Source of the DNA: Mycolicibacterium litorale
GTDB taxonomy: Bacteria; Actinomycetota; Actinomycetes; Mycobacteriales; Mycobacteriaceae
NCBI GenBank assembly: GCA_002007745.1
Contig: CP019882.1
Location: 5,580,001 to 5,644,000 of the forward strand
Length of the DNA: 64,000 bases
Direction of reading: 5' to 3'
In this document: positions 28,900 through 37,262 of the stretch, piece after piece
Position numbering within the stretch: the first letter of the stretch is position 1
Layout: the number at the start of each line of letters is the position of its first letter
The notes under the pieces: generated by a model
The model's input: the letters and a program-made list of their open reading frames with translations, nothing else
Databases searched by the model: none
What the model was told of the DNA's origin: nothing
Position numbers and translations under genes: made by a program

Positions 28900-29802
28900 C
28901 TATCCCAGGAAGTTCACGATGTGCCCGGCCAGCTCTTCACCGGCGTCCTCCTGGAGGAAGTGCCCGGCACCGTGCACGGTCGGGTGCTCGATACCCTGGG
29001 CGCCGGGCATCTGCTGGCGGAAGATCGGGCCCATCGCGCCGGTGATCGGGTCGCCGTCGCTGAACGCCACCAGCATCGGTGTCTGGCTGGCCGACAGCAC
29101 GGCCCACGCGCGCCGGTTGGCCTCGGTCGCCGGATCGTCCGGTGCGGTGGGCACCAGACCCGGCATGGCCCGCGCGGCGGCCGTGAAGCTGTCGTCGGGG
29201 AACGGCGCGTCGTAGGCCTCGCGGACATCGTCGCGCATCGGGCGCTGACACCCGGACTCGACGAACCGGCCGACGTCGACACTCGGGGCGGTCTGGATGG
29301 CTTCCCGAAACCGCCACCAGATTTCGGGCATGTCGAAGTCGCCGGTCGGCAGGCCGGTGTTGGCCACGACGATGCGGGCGAAGCGCTCGGGGTGTTCGGC
29401 GGCCAGCCGCAGTCCGATCAGTCCACCCCAGTCCTGGCCGACCAGGGTCACCCGGTGCAGGTCCAGGACGTCGAACGCCAGCGCCCGCATCCACTCGACG
29501 TGGCGGGCGTAGCTGTGGTCCTCGATGCGGGTGGGTTTGTCCGAGCGGCCGAATCCGACCAGGTCCGGGCAGATCACCCGATATCCGGCGGCCGCCACGA
29601 TCGGCATCATCCGGCGGTACAGAAACGACCACGTCGGCTCGCCGTGCAGCATCAGCACCGGGTCGGCGTGCGCGGGTCCGTCCTCCACCCAGGCCACCCG
29701 CAGCCGGCCGCCCTCGGCATCGTCGAGCTCGCAATAGTGCGGCTGGTAGGGGAAGTCGGGGATTTCGGCGAATCGCTCATCGGGTGTGCGCAGTGTCTGC
29801 AT
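28900..29802 (-). CDS. haloalkane dehalogenase (subfamily I)
   Basis: 300 residues from ATG 29802. It is an alpha/beta hydrolase with HGEPTWSFLYR as the oxyanion region, nucleophile Asp124 in VGQDWGG, the next Trp as halide-stabilising residue, and His in HGAGHFLQED. These are the marks of haloalkane dehalogenases such as DhlA and mycobacterial DmbB, which hydrolyse halogenated alkanes to alcohols and halide. It is upstream of tgt on the same strand with 18 bases between. The physiological substrate in mycobacteria is generally unknown. Confidence 0.88.
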   Translation of the reverse strand: MQTLRTPDERFAEIPDFPYQPHYCELDDAEGGRLRVAWVEDGPAHADPVLMLHGEPTWSFLYRRMMPIVAAAGYRVICPDLVGFGRSDKPTRIEDHSYARHVEWMRALAFDVLDLHRVTLVGQDWGGLIGLRLAAEHPERFARIVVANTGLPTGDFDMPEIWWRFREAIQTAPSVDVGRFVESGCQRPMRDDVREAYDAPFPDDSFTAAARAMPGLVPTAPDDPATEANRRAWAVLSASQTPMLVAFSDGDPITGAMGPIFRQQMPGAQGIEHPTVHGAGHFLQEDAGEELAGHIVNFLG

Positions 29803-29941
29803 GGGGTGTGAACATAGGCGATCCGAGCGCTGAAGAACCGGTATTCGCGCAGGTAGGGCAGCCTTACCGGCATCCACTGCTGAGGCGAATTTTTCGCCCA
29901 ATCCCCCCACCGGGCCAAAACGGCGTCTCATACTTTCTCTC

Positions 29942-29971
29942 GATGACCCGTCAGCGTCGACGGGTCACATC
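29942..29971. promoter_or_regulatory. inverted repeat in the lpqH leader
   Basis: TGACCCGT (29944-29951) and ACGGGTCA (29960-29967) form a perfect 8-bp inverted repeat around an 8-base spacer, ending just before the AAGGAG ribosome binding site of lpqH. It could be an operator or an RNA hairpin in the leader. The 187-base gap to the dehalogenase must hold divergent promoters. Confidence 0.45.
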
Positions 29972-29988
29972 GACGAAGGAGAAGTTTG

Positions 29989-30504
29989 GTGAAGCGTGGA
30001 TTGGTGGTGACCGTTGCCGGCGCCGCAGTCTTGGTGGCCGGACTGGCCGGCTGTTCCAAAGACGAGAAGAAGTCCGAGTCGTCGTCGACGACCAGTTCGG
30101 CAGCTTCGGCGTCGGCAAGCGCGACCTCGAGCGCAGTCGCATCGCCCAACGCGACGTCGGGCGCGGGCAACACCAAGGTGACCATTGACGGCCAGGCCCA
30201 GAACATCCAGGGCCAGGTTGTCTGCGCCACCGCGGGCGGCAATTTCAACATCGCGATCGGCGAGGCCGCCACCGGAATCGCCGCCGTCATCTCCCCGGAT
30301 GCCTCCGTGGTGCATTCGGTGGGGCTCGGCAACGTCAACGGCGTGACGCTGGGCTACCAGGAGGGCGTCCCGGGCGGCGCCAACGCGACGGCCTCCAAGG
30401 ACGGCAACACCTACAAGATCAGCGGTACGGCCACGGGCGTCGACATGGCCAACCCGATGCAGCCGGTCACCAAACCCTTCGAAATCGAGGTCACCTGCCC
30501 GTAG
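29989..30504 (+). CDS. lpqH: LpqH-family lipoprotein antigen (19-kDa type)
   Basis: 171 residues. GTG 29989 is preferred over the TTG one codon earlier because it gives the canonical MKRGL start and has AAGGAG upstream. The signal peptide ends in the lipobox LAGC, so Cys is lipidated and the protein is on the cell envelope. A Ser/Thr/Ala-rich linker is followed by the conserved LpqH domain (VSVGLGNVNGVTLGY-like centre, ISGTATGVDMANPMQPV, FEIEVTC at the end). In M. tuberculosis this is the 19-kDa antigen (Rv3763), a TLR2 agonist. Here it lies away from its usual neighbours Rv3762c and tcrY. Confidence 0.92.
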   Translation: MKRGLVVTVAGAAVLVAGLAGCSKDEKKSESSSTTSSAASASASATSSAVASPNATSGAGNTKVTIDGQAQNIQGQVVCATAGGNFNIAIGEAATGIAAVISPDASVVHSVGLGNVNGVTLGYQEGVPGGANATASKDGNTYKISGTATGVDMANPMQPVTKPFEIEVTCP

Positions 30505-30519
30505 CGGCGGCTCGGACGA

Positions 30520-30553
30520 AGCGGCGGCGCCCTGAGGGGGCGTCGCCGCTTTT
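30520..30553 (+). terminator. intrinsic terminator after lpqH
   Basis: A GC-rich hairpin, with GCGGCG of the left arm pairing with CGCCGC of the right arm, is followed by a TTTT run, and it begins about 15 bases after the lpqH stop. It is one of few clear factor-independent terminators in this GC-rich window. The converging acyltransferase gene ends close by. Confidence 0.75.
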
Positions 30554-30559
30554 CTCTGG

Positions 30560-31921
30560 TCAGACCCCGACGGCTTCTTCGAGCGCGGCCAGCGACTCTT
30601 CCAGGTGGCCGAGCAGCCGCTGCAGGTGCGGAATGCTGCGCCGGCAGCCGACCAGACCGAAGTCGAGGTTGTCGGCGTTGTTGGACATCGTGATGTTCAG
30701 CGCCTGGCCGTCGAGGGCGATCGAGAGCGGGTAGTTGCCGTCGAGGCGGGCGCCGCGCCAGTAGAGCGGCTCGCGGGCACCGGGCACGTTCGAGATCACG
30801 ATGTTGAACGGCGGCTGGGTCGCCGACGCCAGGGCCGGCAGCAGTCCCAGGGCCAGCGGGGCCATGTTGAACGCCGACAACGCCAGCTGCTGCAGCCGGG
30901 GCAACTGGGTAAAGACCTCTTTGTTTCCACGCATCGAGGCATGGATGACGTCCAGGCGGTGTGCCGGATCGTCGATGTCGGTGGCCAGGCTGCACAGGAT
31001 GGCGCCGACCATATTGCCGCCGCTGGAGGTGTCGTTCTCCGAGCGCAGATTCACCGGGACCATCGCGATCAGCGGCCGATCCGGCAGTGCGTCCCGTTCG
31101 AGGAGATAGGCCCGCAACGCTCCGGCGCACATCGCGAGGACCACGTCGTTGAGGGTGACCCCGGCGGCGTCCTTGATCGCGACGAGTCGTTTGAGCGGCC
31201 AGGACTGTGCCGCGCACCGCCGGGCCCCGCCGATGGGTACGTTGAGCATGGTCTTGGGCGCCCCGAACGGGAGGGTCAGCTGCTGCTCGAGGAGGGCGGC
31301 CCGGGCCAGGGTCAGCGCCGAGGGCCCCAGTCCGGCGAGCGAACCGGCCAACCGGGCCAGGCCACCGATCCGCGACGAGCGCGGCCTGGCCTTCTTCTTC
31401 TGCCGCGCCCCGAGACTCCACGGCGCGTACAAGTCGGTCTCCAGCGGATCCGGCGACAATGAGTGACGCATCAGTTTCATCGCCGACACACCGTCCAGCA
31501 GCGCGTGGTGGACCTTGGTGTAGACGGCGAACCGGCCGTCGTTGAGTCCTTCGACCAGGTGGGTTTCCCACAGCGGTCGATGCCGGTCGAGCAGGCTGCC
31601 GTGCAGCCGCGAGGTCAGCTCCAGTAGTTCGCGCACCCGGCCCGGGGTGGGCAGGGCAGAGCGGCGCAGGTGGTACTCCAGGTCGATGTCGCGGTCGAAT
31701 GACCAGGCTACGTTGGCTATCCCGCCGAGCAGCTCGCCGGGATGCTTGCGAAAGGTCGGTTGGACGTCTTCGAAGGTGAGCATCCGCGCGTAGATGTCGC
31801 GGATGAAGTCCTCGCCGGCGCCCTCGGGCGGCTCGAACAACTGCAAGCCGCCGACGTGCATGGGATGCTCCCGCGTCTCGGCCAACAGAAACATCGAGTC
31901 AGTCGGCGAAATCAGCTCCAT
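30560..31921 (-). CDS. wax ester synthase/diacylglycerol acyltransferase (Tgs-type)
   Basis: 453 residues. The active-site motif HHxxxDG is HHALLDG (His138, His139, Asp143), and the family block PLWETHLVEGL precedes it. The C-terminal half has the usual NVPGAREPLYW and GQALNITMSNN. These enzymes join an acyl-CoA to diacylglycerol or a fatty alcohol and make storage triacylglycerol or wax. The position near the ligC/polD1 block is compatible with tgs2 (Rv3734c), but paralogues are numerous and the symbol is not assigned. A membrane-peripheral location is usual. Confidence 0.9.
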   Translation of the reverse strand: MELISPTDSMFLLAETREHPMHVGGLQLFEPPEGAGEDFIRDIYARMLTFEDVQPTFRKHPGELLGGIANVAWSFDRDIDLEYHLRRSALPTPGRVRELLELTSRLHGSLLDRHRPLWETHLVEGLNDGRFAVYTKVHHALLDGVSAMKLMRHSLSPDPLETDLYAPWSLGARQKKKARPRSSRIGGLARLAGSLAGLGPSALTLARAALLEQQLTLPFGAPKTMLNVPIGGARRCAAQSWPLKRLVAIKDAAGVTLNDVVLAMCAGALRAYLLERDALPDRPLIAMVPVNLRSENDTSSGGNMVGAILCSLATDIDDPAHRLDVIHASMRGNKEVFTQLPRLQQLALSAFNMAPLALGLLPALASATQPPFNIVISNVPGAREPLYWRGARLDGNYPLSIALDGQALNITMSNNADNLDFGLVGCRRSIPHLQRLLGHLEESLAALEEAVGV

Positions 31922-32052
31922 CGATGGCCTCCGCGTTGGTTCTCCCCCGAGTGCCCATTACACCGTCCCGCCACACGGCCCTGATCGGTTTCCCACCCTT
32001 TCGGGCCGAAAGGCCCTGTCAGCGACCCGGGTTCCGGGCGCATCGTAAGGCT

Positions 32053-32619
32053 ATGGCGATCGCCACCGAACCGGGCCGACGACGCCGGTCGCTGGTGGTG
32101 GGTGCGGTGTTGATCACCGCGACGGTGGGCGCGCTCGCCATGCTGGTGGCGGCGTTCGTGATGATGGCGCGGCATCCCGATACCGGCACCCAGGCGGCAC
32201 CGCCGTCCGCCCCCGTTCCGACTGCCACGACCACGCCGACCACGTCGGCGCTGACCGCGGCGATGTGGGATTGGGAGCTGCGGGCCGGTGACCACTTCAA
32301 GGAGTCCGCCCGGGCGCTGCAACACGTGTCCGAGGCCGTCGACCGCGGCGACGACGCCGGCGTGCGGGCCGGCTGTCAACAGCTGCACGACACCAACGCT
32401 GTCGGCCTTCAGGCCGACCTGCCGACACCGGACCCGGTACTGACCGCCGAGCTGCAACGCATGATCGACGATGTCAACGTGGCCACGCACGCCTGCCTAC
32501 GATTCACCGACACCCGCCACGCCGACGACGCCACGACGTACCAGATCTACCTGGCGCGGGCGATGGATCACCTGGCCACCGCCAAACGGATCCTCAACGA
32601 GGACCTGGGTAAGGGCTGA
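32053..32619 (+). CDS. hypothetical membrane-anchored protein
   Basis: 188 residues from ATG 32053. A basic start (GRRRRSL) is followed by one long hydrophobic helix (about 15-40), then a Pro/Ala/Thr linker and a helical extracytoplasmic domain (about 70-188). That domain has single Cys residues in AGCQQLHD and HACLRF, which could form a disulfide. No enzyme motif is seen. The fold resembles unnamed mycobacterial exported helical proteins. It faces the acyltransferase gene divergently across 131 bases. Confidence 0.75.
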   Translation: MAIATEPGRRRRSLVVGAVLITATVGALAMLVAAFVMMARHPDTGTQAAPPSAPVPTATTTPTTSALTAAMWDWELRAGDHFKESARALQHVSEAVDRGDDAGVRAGCQQLHDTNAVGLQADLPTPDPVLTAELQRMIDDVNVATHACLRFTDTRHADDATTYQIYLARAMDHLATAKRILNEDLGKG

Positions 32620-32622
32620 TCG

Positions 32623-32910
32623 TCAGCGGTGGCCGCCGCCACCGCCACCACCGCCGCCACCGCCGGGCACGGCGTTGAAGCCCGGTTCGGCCACCTCGGC
32701 CTCGGTGAGCTGGTCGCTGGTGTCGGGGATGACGGTCGGGGCGCAGTTCATCGAGAAACTGTCCTCGGTGTCGCTGTCCGAGCACTGGGCGGCCATCCGC
32801 GGTGCGGGCGTGCCGACGCCGGCGAACGCGGCAACGGCCGGCGCCGCCGCGATCACCAATCCGACTGCGGCATAGAGCAACCGTCGTGAACGGATCGACG
32901 CGTTCGTCAT
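32623..32910 (-). CDS. small exported protein with a polyglycine tail
   Basis: 95 residues from ATG 32910. A signal peptide (LLYAAVGLVIAAAPAVAAFAG) precedes a short acidic mature part with two Cys residues (QCSDSDTEDSF and NCAP), then a C-terminal run of eleven Gly closed by His-Arg. The run is encoded by GGT/GGC triplets at about 32629-32662. The function is unknown. It converges on the preceding gene with 3 bases between stops. Confidence 0.65.
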   Translation of the reverse strand: MTNASIRSRRLLYAAVGLVIAAAPAVAAFAGVGTPAPRMAAQCSDSDTEDSFSMNCAPTVIPDTSDQLTEAEVAEPGFNAVPGGGGGGGGGGGHR

Positions 32911-33126
32911 GATCAACTACCCCCAAGCGGTTCTCGATGACGCTGCCCTGTCGTGCGACGTCTCAGAGTCGCCAGGGTAGGTCAGGTTCCTGGGAATGGC
33001 GACGGATCACGCCGATTCACAGCAGGCTCGGGGTTGGCCGGGCTGGTGCGACTGCCCGACCCGCCGTGGCCGACTCCGCGACAAGAAAACCGCCCGACCC
33101 TGCAGCGCAGGTGGGCGGTGTCCAGA

Positions 33127-33217
33127 TGGCGGTGGCGGAGGGATTTGAACCCTCGGACGGGGGTTACCCGTCACACGCTTTCGAGGCGTGCTCCTTAGGC
33201 CGCTCGGACACGCCACC
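33127..33217 (-). tRNA. tRNA-Ser (anticodon CGA)
   Basis: On the minus strand: acceptor GGTGGCG/CGCCACC with discriminator G and an encoded CCA (33127-33129), anticodon stem CACGC/GCGTG with loop CTCGAAA (anticodon CGA, complementary bases 33181-33183), a long variable arm and T arm GAGGGTTCAAATCCCTC. It reads UCG codons, which are common at this base composition. The 208 bases before it, up to the small exported gene, hold no other feature that I recognise. Confidence 0.97.
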
Positions 33218-33244
33218 GCCGAAGAGCTTACGGCTCGTTCCCGG

Positions 33245-33712
33245 CTATCCCAAATCGCGCTGGGCGGCGAAAAAGCCCTCCAGCAGCGCCGCGCACTCGC
33301 CGGCCAGCACGCCACCACGCACCTCGGGGCGGTGGGTGAGCCGACGGTCGCGCACCACGTCCCAGAGTGAGCCCACTGCACCGGTTTTGGGTTCCCACGC
33401 CCCGAACACCAGCCGCGACACCCGCGCCATCACCAACGCACCCGCACACATGGTGCACGGTTCGACGGTCACCGCGAGTGTCGCGCCTGCTAGCCGCCAG
33501 CCGTCGCCGTGGGCCCGGGCGGCGGCCCGCAGCGCCAGGATTTCGGCATGCGCGGTCGGGTCGCCGAGTGCTTCGCGGGCGTTGGCGGCGCGGGCCAGTT
33601 CGGTACCGTCCGGCCCGAACACCACCGCACCGATCGGCACGTCCTCGGTGCCGGCCAGCCCCGCCGCGTCGATGGCCGCGCGGATCAGCGCGTCGTCAGA
33701 AGTCGAGCTCAC
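33245..33712 (-). CDS. tadA: tRNA-specific adenosine deaminase
   Basis: 155 residues. It is a cytidine/deoxycytidylate-deaminase fold enzyme with zinc ligands in the HAE motif (DPTAHAEIL) and in PCTMCAG. It converts A34 to inosine in tRNA-Arg(ACG). The length and the N-terminus (RAAIDAAGLAG) are normal. It overlaps the stop of its partner gene upstream by four bases and lies next to tyrA, as Rv3752c-Rv3753c-Rv3754 do. Confidence 0.94.
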   Translation of the reverse strand: MSSTSDDALIRAAIDAAGLAGTEDVPIGAVVFGPDGTELARAANAREALGDPTAHAEILALRAAARAHGDGWRLAGATLAVTVEPCTMCAGALVMARVSRLVFGAWEPKTGAVGSLWDVVRDRRLTHRPEVRGGVLAGECAALLEGFFAAQRDLG

Positions 33713-34227
33713 CGATCAAGGCGGTCGAGCACGGCGGCGAGCTCGTCGGCGAAACCCATCTCCCGGGCGATCCGGCCCAGCTGTTCGTCGGCGTAGAGAT
33801 CCGTCTCGTCGAGGATGACGCTCAACACCGCCTCCGGCAGCCCGATGTCGGCCAGCACCCCGAGGTCACCTTCCTCGAACGGATCGGAATCCTCGAGGTC
33901 CTCCGGGGAGATGTCGGCGTCGAGGGTCTCCAACGCTTCGGCGGCGATGTCGTAATCCAGCGCGGCCGTCGCATCCGAGAGCAGCAACCGGGTGCCCGCC
34001 GGCGCCGGCCGCACGATCAGAAAGAACTCGTCGTCGATGTCGAGCAGTCCGAATACCGCTCCGGCACTGCGCAATTCCCGCAGCTCGGTTTCGGCGGCGC
34101 CCAGGCTGCTCAGCACCTTCGCGCTCATCGCCGAACAACGCCATTTGCCGTCCTCGCGCACCACAGCCACCGCGAAGCCGTCCGGGGTGTCCGACCCTGG
34201 ACTGTTCTGCGCCCGCTGTGCCTCCAT
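33709..34227 (-). CDS. tRNA adenosine deaminase-associated protein
   Basis: 172 residues from ATG 34227 (the ORF extends to 34320, but the extension overlaps the tyrA promoter and is not conserved-looking). It is an acidic protein of the family always found next to tadA in actinobacteria (Rv3753c). Landmarks: FAVAVVREDGKWRC, LLDIDDEFFLIVRP and a very acidic DADISPEDLEDSDPFEEGD segment. No catalytic motif is known. ATG/TGA overlap with tadA implies coupled translation. Confidence 0.85.
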   Translation of the reverse strand: MEAQRAQNSPGSDTPDGFAVAVVREDGKWRCSAMSAKVLSSLGAAETELRELRSAGAVFGLLDIDDEFFLIVRPAPAGTRLLLSDATAALDYDIAAEALETLDADISPEDLEDSDPFEEGDLGVLADIGLPEAVLSVILDETDLYADEQLGRIAREMGFADELAAVLDRLDR

Positions 34228-34307
34228 GGCCGCATACGCTAGTCGCTGAGCAGGTCTTTTGACCAGGCACCGATCGGCGCCCACGGTCGGTGTGCCAACC
34301 TGGAATC

Positions 34308-35267
34308 GTGACCAAGACACCGGTGTGCGTGCTCGGGCTCGGCTTGATCGGCGGTTCGGTCCTACGCGCAGCGGTTGCCGCCGGACGGGAAGCGTTCGGC
34401 TACAACCGGTCCGTCGAGGGCACCCAGGCCGCCCGCTTCGACGGCTTCGACGCCACCACCGACCTCACCGAGGCCCTCACGTGGGCAGCCGATCGCAACG
34501 CGCTCCTGATCCTCGCCGTTCCGATGCCTGCGGTGTCGCAGTTGCTGGGCCACATCAAGGATGTCGCACCCGAGTGTCCGCTGACCGATGTGATCAGCGT
34601 CAAGGGTGCGGTGCTCGACGAGATCCGGTCGGCCGGCCTGCTGGACCGTTACGTCGGCGGCCATCCGATGGCCGGCACCGCGCATTCGGGCTGGAGCGCC
34701 GGCAACGAGCGGATGTTCGTCGGCGCGCCCTGGGTGATCGGGGTCGACGAGCACGTCGACGCCCGGGTCTGGACGCAGGTGATGGAGCTGGCGCTGGACT
34801 GCCAGGCGGTGGTGGTGCCGGCCAAGTCCGACGAGCACGACGCCGCGGCGGCCAGCATCTCGCACCTGCCGCATCTGCTGGCCGAGGCGCTGGCCGTCAC
34901 CGCGGGCGAAGTGCCGCTGGCGTTCGCGCTGGCGGCGGGCTCGTTCCGGGACGGCACCCGGGTGGCGGGCACCGCGCCGGATCTGGTGCGGGCGATGTGC
35001 GAGGCCAACGCCGACCAGCTGCTGCCCACCCTGGACCGCGCCCTGGAGCTGTTGACCGAGGCCCGCCGGTCGTTGTCCGAGAGGACCTCGGTGGCCGAAC
35101 TCGTCGAGGCCGGCCACGCCGCTCGCGCGCGCTACGACAGCTTCTCGCGCCCGCAGATCGTCACCATCGCCATCGGCGAAGAGAACTGGCGGGAGGAACT
35201 CGCCGCCGCCGGCCGCGCCGGCGGGGTGATCAGATCCGCGTTGCCAGTCCTGGATAGTCGACGATGA
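34308..35267 (+). CDS. tyrA: prephenate dehydrogenase
   Basis: 319 residues from GTG 34308. It makes 4-hydroxyphenylpyruvate from prephenate with NAD(P) in tyrosine synthesis. Features: a Rossmann GLGLIGGSV turn, the GGHPMAGTAHSGW substrate loop, and an all-helical C-terminal dimerisation domain (HLPHLLAEAL). No ACT domain is present, so feedback control by tyrosine may be indirect. The 3' end overlaps the convergent Rv3755c-type gene by 38 bases. The order matches Rv3754. Confidence 0.92.
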   Translation: MTKTPVCVLGLGLIGGSVLRAAVAAGREAFGYNRSVEGTQAARFDGFDATTDLTEALTWAADRNALLILAVPMPAVSQLLGHIKDVAPECPLTDVISVKGAVLDEIRSAGLLDRYVGGHPMAGTAHSGWSAGNERMFVGAPWVIGVDEHVDARVWTQVMELALDCQAVVVPAKSDEHDAAAASISHLPHLLAEALAVTAGEVPLAFALAAGSFRDGTRVAGTAPDLVRAMCEANADQLLPTLDRALELLTEARRSLSERTSVAELVEAGHAARARYDSFSRPQIVTIAIGEENWREELAAAGRAGGVIRSALPVLDSRR

Positions 35268-35832
35268 ACCCGTCGCCGTCGACGGTGATCGTGGTCTCGG
35301 CGACCGGCGAGTGCAGCTTGATGCCGTCTCCGCCGTCCGGTCCGGAACTGCTGTAGCTGATCGTCGCCTGCCGGACGGTCAGCTCCGGCAGGTTGACGTA
35401 GACCACCGGCAGGCTGACCGAGTCCACCCGCCGGTACAAGCCGGTACGCCGGATCGGCAGCGCGTTGAAGAACGGGCTGAACACCACGTCGACGTCCAGC
35501 GCACCCTCGTAGGACCCTCGGGACTGGCCCTGGTGGTCGGTCACCAGCCACATGTTCTCTTCGTCGCGGGCGATCGACAGCTGCCGGTCGCGCTCGGCGA
35601 GCGTCACGCTCATCGACAGCCGCTTGGTGGCACCGGTCTCATCGGTCACCAGGTCGTAGGACGCGCTGAAGGCGGGGTGCGTTCCGGAGGCGGCGGCAAC
35701 GATCCGGCCGTATGCCTTGATCCGATTCCCCGACAGCTGCACGCGGGAGGATTCCATCCGGGAGGCGTCGTGTGCGCGCCAGGTCAGGATCGCCGGCCAG
35801 GCGCTGTCTGTCGCATCGTTGGCTGCACTCAC
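35230..35832 (-). CDS. putative glycolipid-binding protein (Rv3755c homologue)
   Basis: 200 residues, a beta-rich protein of the Glycolipid_bind (PF06475) type, recognised from the WRAHDASRMESSRVQ start, the central SYDLVTDETG..RLSMSVT and the VFSPFFNALPIRR motif. No membrane segment or signal peptide. It overlaps the stop of proZ by four bases and so is translated as the last gene of the pro operon. The operon position suggests a link to membrane or osmotic state, but no direct function is known. The 3' end overlaps tyrA by 38 bases tail to tail. Confidence 0.8.
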   Translation of the reverse strand: MSAANDATDSAWPAILTWRAHDASRMESSRVQLSGNRIKAYGRIVAAASGTHPAFSASYDLVTDETGATKRLSMSVTLAERDRQLSIARDEENMWLVTDHQGQSRGSYEGALDVDVVFSPFFNALPIRRTGLYRRVDSVSLPVVYVNLPELTVRQATISYSSSGPDGGDGIKLHSPVAETTITVDGDGFIVDYPGLATRI

Positions 35833-36617
35833 CCGTCTACCGTAAGCGACGGGTCACCCCGTTCGTAACCAGGTAGCGAAGTGCGACCCTTCTGTGACGT
35901 GCGCGCTTTCGCATCGAAGCTCACCTCATCGTCCAGCAAAGGTGCGGGCATACGGCGAAACCGGCTGCTACCAGGCACGGAAGCCCACACCGCAAGCGCC
36001 AACAGCCCGTCGAGGAGCAGCGCCAAGACCGTCACCAGCAATGCCCCCACCAGCGCCAGATAGAACTGGCGGACCTTGATGCCGTCGATCAGATAGCGCC
36101 CCAGTCCGCCGAGGCTGGCGTAGGCGGCCACCGTCGCGGTGGCAACCACCTGCAGGGTCGCGGTGCGCAGTCCACCGAGGATCAGGGGCAGGGCGTTGGG
36201 CACCTCGACGCGAAACAGCACCCGGGTCTCGGTCATGCCCATCGACCGGGCGGCGTCGACCACCGTCGGGTCCACGTTGGCGATGCCGGAATATGTGCCG
36301 GCCAGCAATGGCGGGATGCCCAGCAGCATGAGCGCGACGGTCGGCGGCACCAACCCCAGCCCCCACAGCAGCACCCCGAGTAGCAGCACCCCGAGGGTGG
36401 GCAGCGCCCGCAGCGCGTTGACCCCGGTGACCACCAGGAAGGTGCCCCGCCCGGTGTGCCCGATGAGCATCCCGATCGGGATGGCGATCAGCGCCGAGAA
36501 GACGACCGCCACCGCCGTGTACTGCAGGTGCTCGACGATCCGCGCGGCCAAGCCGGCCTTGCCGCCCCAGTTGGTGGCGGTGAAGATGTAGGCCAGCGCC
36601 TGATGCAGGAAGTTCAT
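35829..36617 (-). CDS. proZ: osmoprotectant ABC transporter permease ProZ
   Basis: 262 residues from ATG 36617, with ATGA overlap with the proW stop. It is an OpuCB/BC-type inner-membrane permease with about six helices and the EAA-like coupling region VDAARSMGMTETRVLFRVEVP. It forms half of the channel for glycine betaine, proline or related osmolytes, with ProW as the other half. The soluble tail (ARTSQKGRTSLPGYERG) is long. It matches Rv3756c. Confidence 0.9.
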   Translation of the reverse strand: MNFLHQALAYIFTATNWGGKAGLAARIVEHLQYTAVAVVFSALIAIPIGMLIGHTGRGTFLVVTGVNALRALPTLGVLLLGVLLWGLGLVPPTVALMLLGIPPLLAGTYSGIANVDPTVVDAARSMGMTETRVLFRVEVPNALPLILGGLRTATLQVVATATVAAYASLGGLGRYLIDGIKVRQFYLALVGALLVTVLALLLDGLLALAVWASVPGSSRFRRMPAPLLDDEVSFDAKARTSQKGRTSLPGYERGDPSLTVDG

Positions 36618-37258
36618 GAGCTCGCCTTCACCCGGGCCCACGGCGTGATCAGCCGCCCGGCGAGCAGGATCGCGACGTCGATGACGATCGCCAGCACGAA
36701 GATCGCGATGATTCCGGCGACGATCTGGTCGCTCTTGTCGGCCTGGTATCCCTCGGTGAACCAGGTGCCCAGGCCGCCGATGCCGATCACCGAGCCGACC
36801 GAGACCATCGAGATGTTGGTCACCGCCACCACCCGCAGACCGGCGATGAGAACTGGAATCGACAGTGGCAGTTCGACTTTCACCATCCTGGCCACCCTGG
36901 TGTAGCCGACGGCGGTGGCCGCGTCACGCACCTGGCCCGGCACCGCGTCCAGCGCCTCGGGCACCGCGCGGACCAGCAGCGCAGTGGTGTAGAGGGTCAG
37001 CGCGACGATGACATTGGCCTCGTCGAGAATGCGGGTCGGGATGATCAGCGGCAGCACCACGAACAACGCCAGCGACGGGATGGTGAAGATGATGCTCGCC
37101 GTGACGGTGGTCAGCCTGCGCAACGCGGTGGTCCGCCACACGTAGGCGCCCAGCGGCACGGCGATCAGGAGTCCGAGCACCACCGGGATCAGCGACAGCC
37201 GCAGGTGGATGACGGTCAACGCCCACGCCTTGTCCAGGTGGGTCAGCAGATAGTTCAC
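36614..37258 (-). CDS. proW: osmoprotectant ABC transporter permease ProW
   Basis: 214 residues. It is a compact permease with five or six helices and the conserved coupling region VRDAATAVGYTRVARMVKVELPLS. It pairs with ProZ in the membrane. It starts 4 bases after the proV stop and overlaps proZ by four bases, giving one transcript proX-V-W-Z. It corresponds to Rv3757c. Confidence 0.9.
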   Translation of the reverse strand: MNYLLTHLDKAWALTVIHLRLSLIPVVLGLLIAVPLGAYVWRTTALRRLTTVTASIIFTIPSLALFVVLPLIIPTRILDEANVIVALTLYTTALLVRAVPEALDAVPGQVRDAATAVGYTRVARMVKVELPLSIPVLIAGLRVVAVTNISMVSVGSVIGIGGLGTWFTEGYQADKSDQIVAGIIAIFVLAIVIDVAILLAGRLITPWARVKASS

Positions 37259-37262
37259 CCGC

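Noticed and set aside
32629..32662. Simple repeat of GGT/GGC triplets as a non-coding microsatellite
   Set aside because: It is in frame with a signal-peptide protein and encodes its glycine tail.
33127..33217. Phage or island attachment at tRNA-Ser(CGA)
   Set aside because: No integrase, no duplicated tRNA 3' end and no shift in gene type lie beside it.
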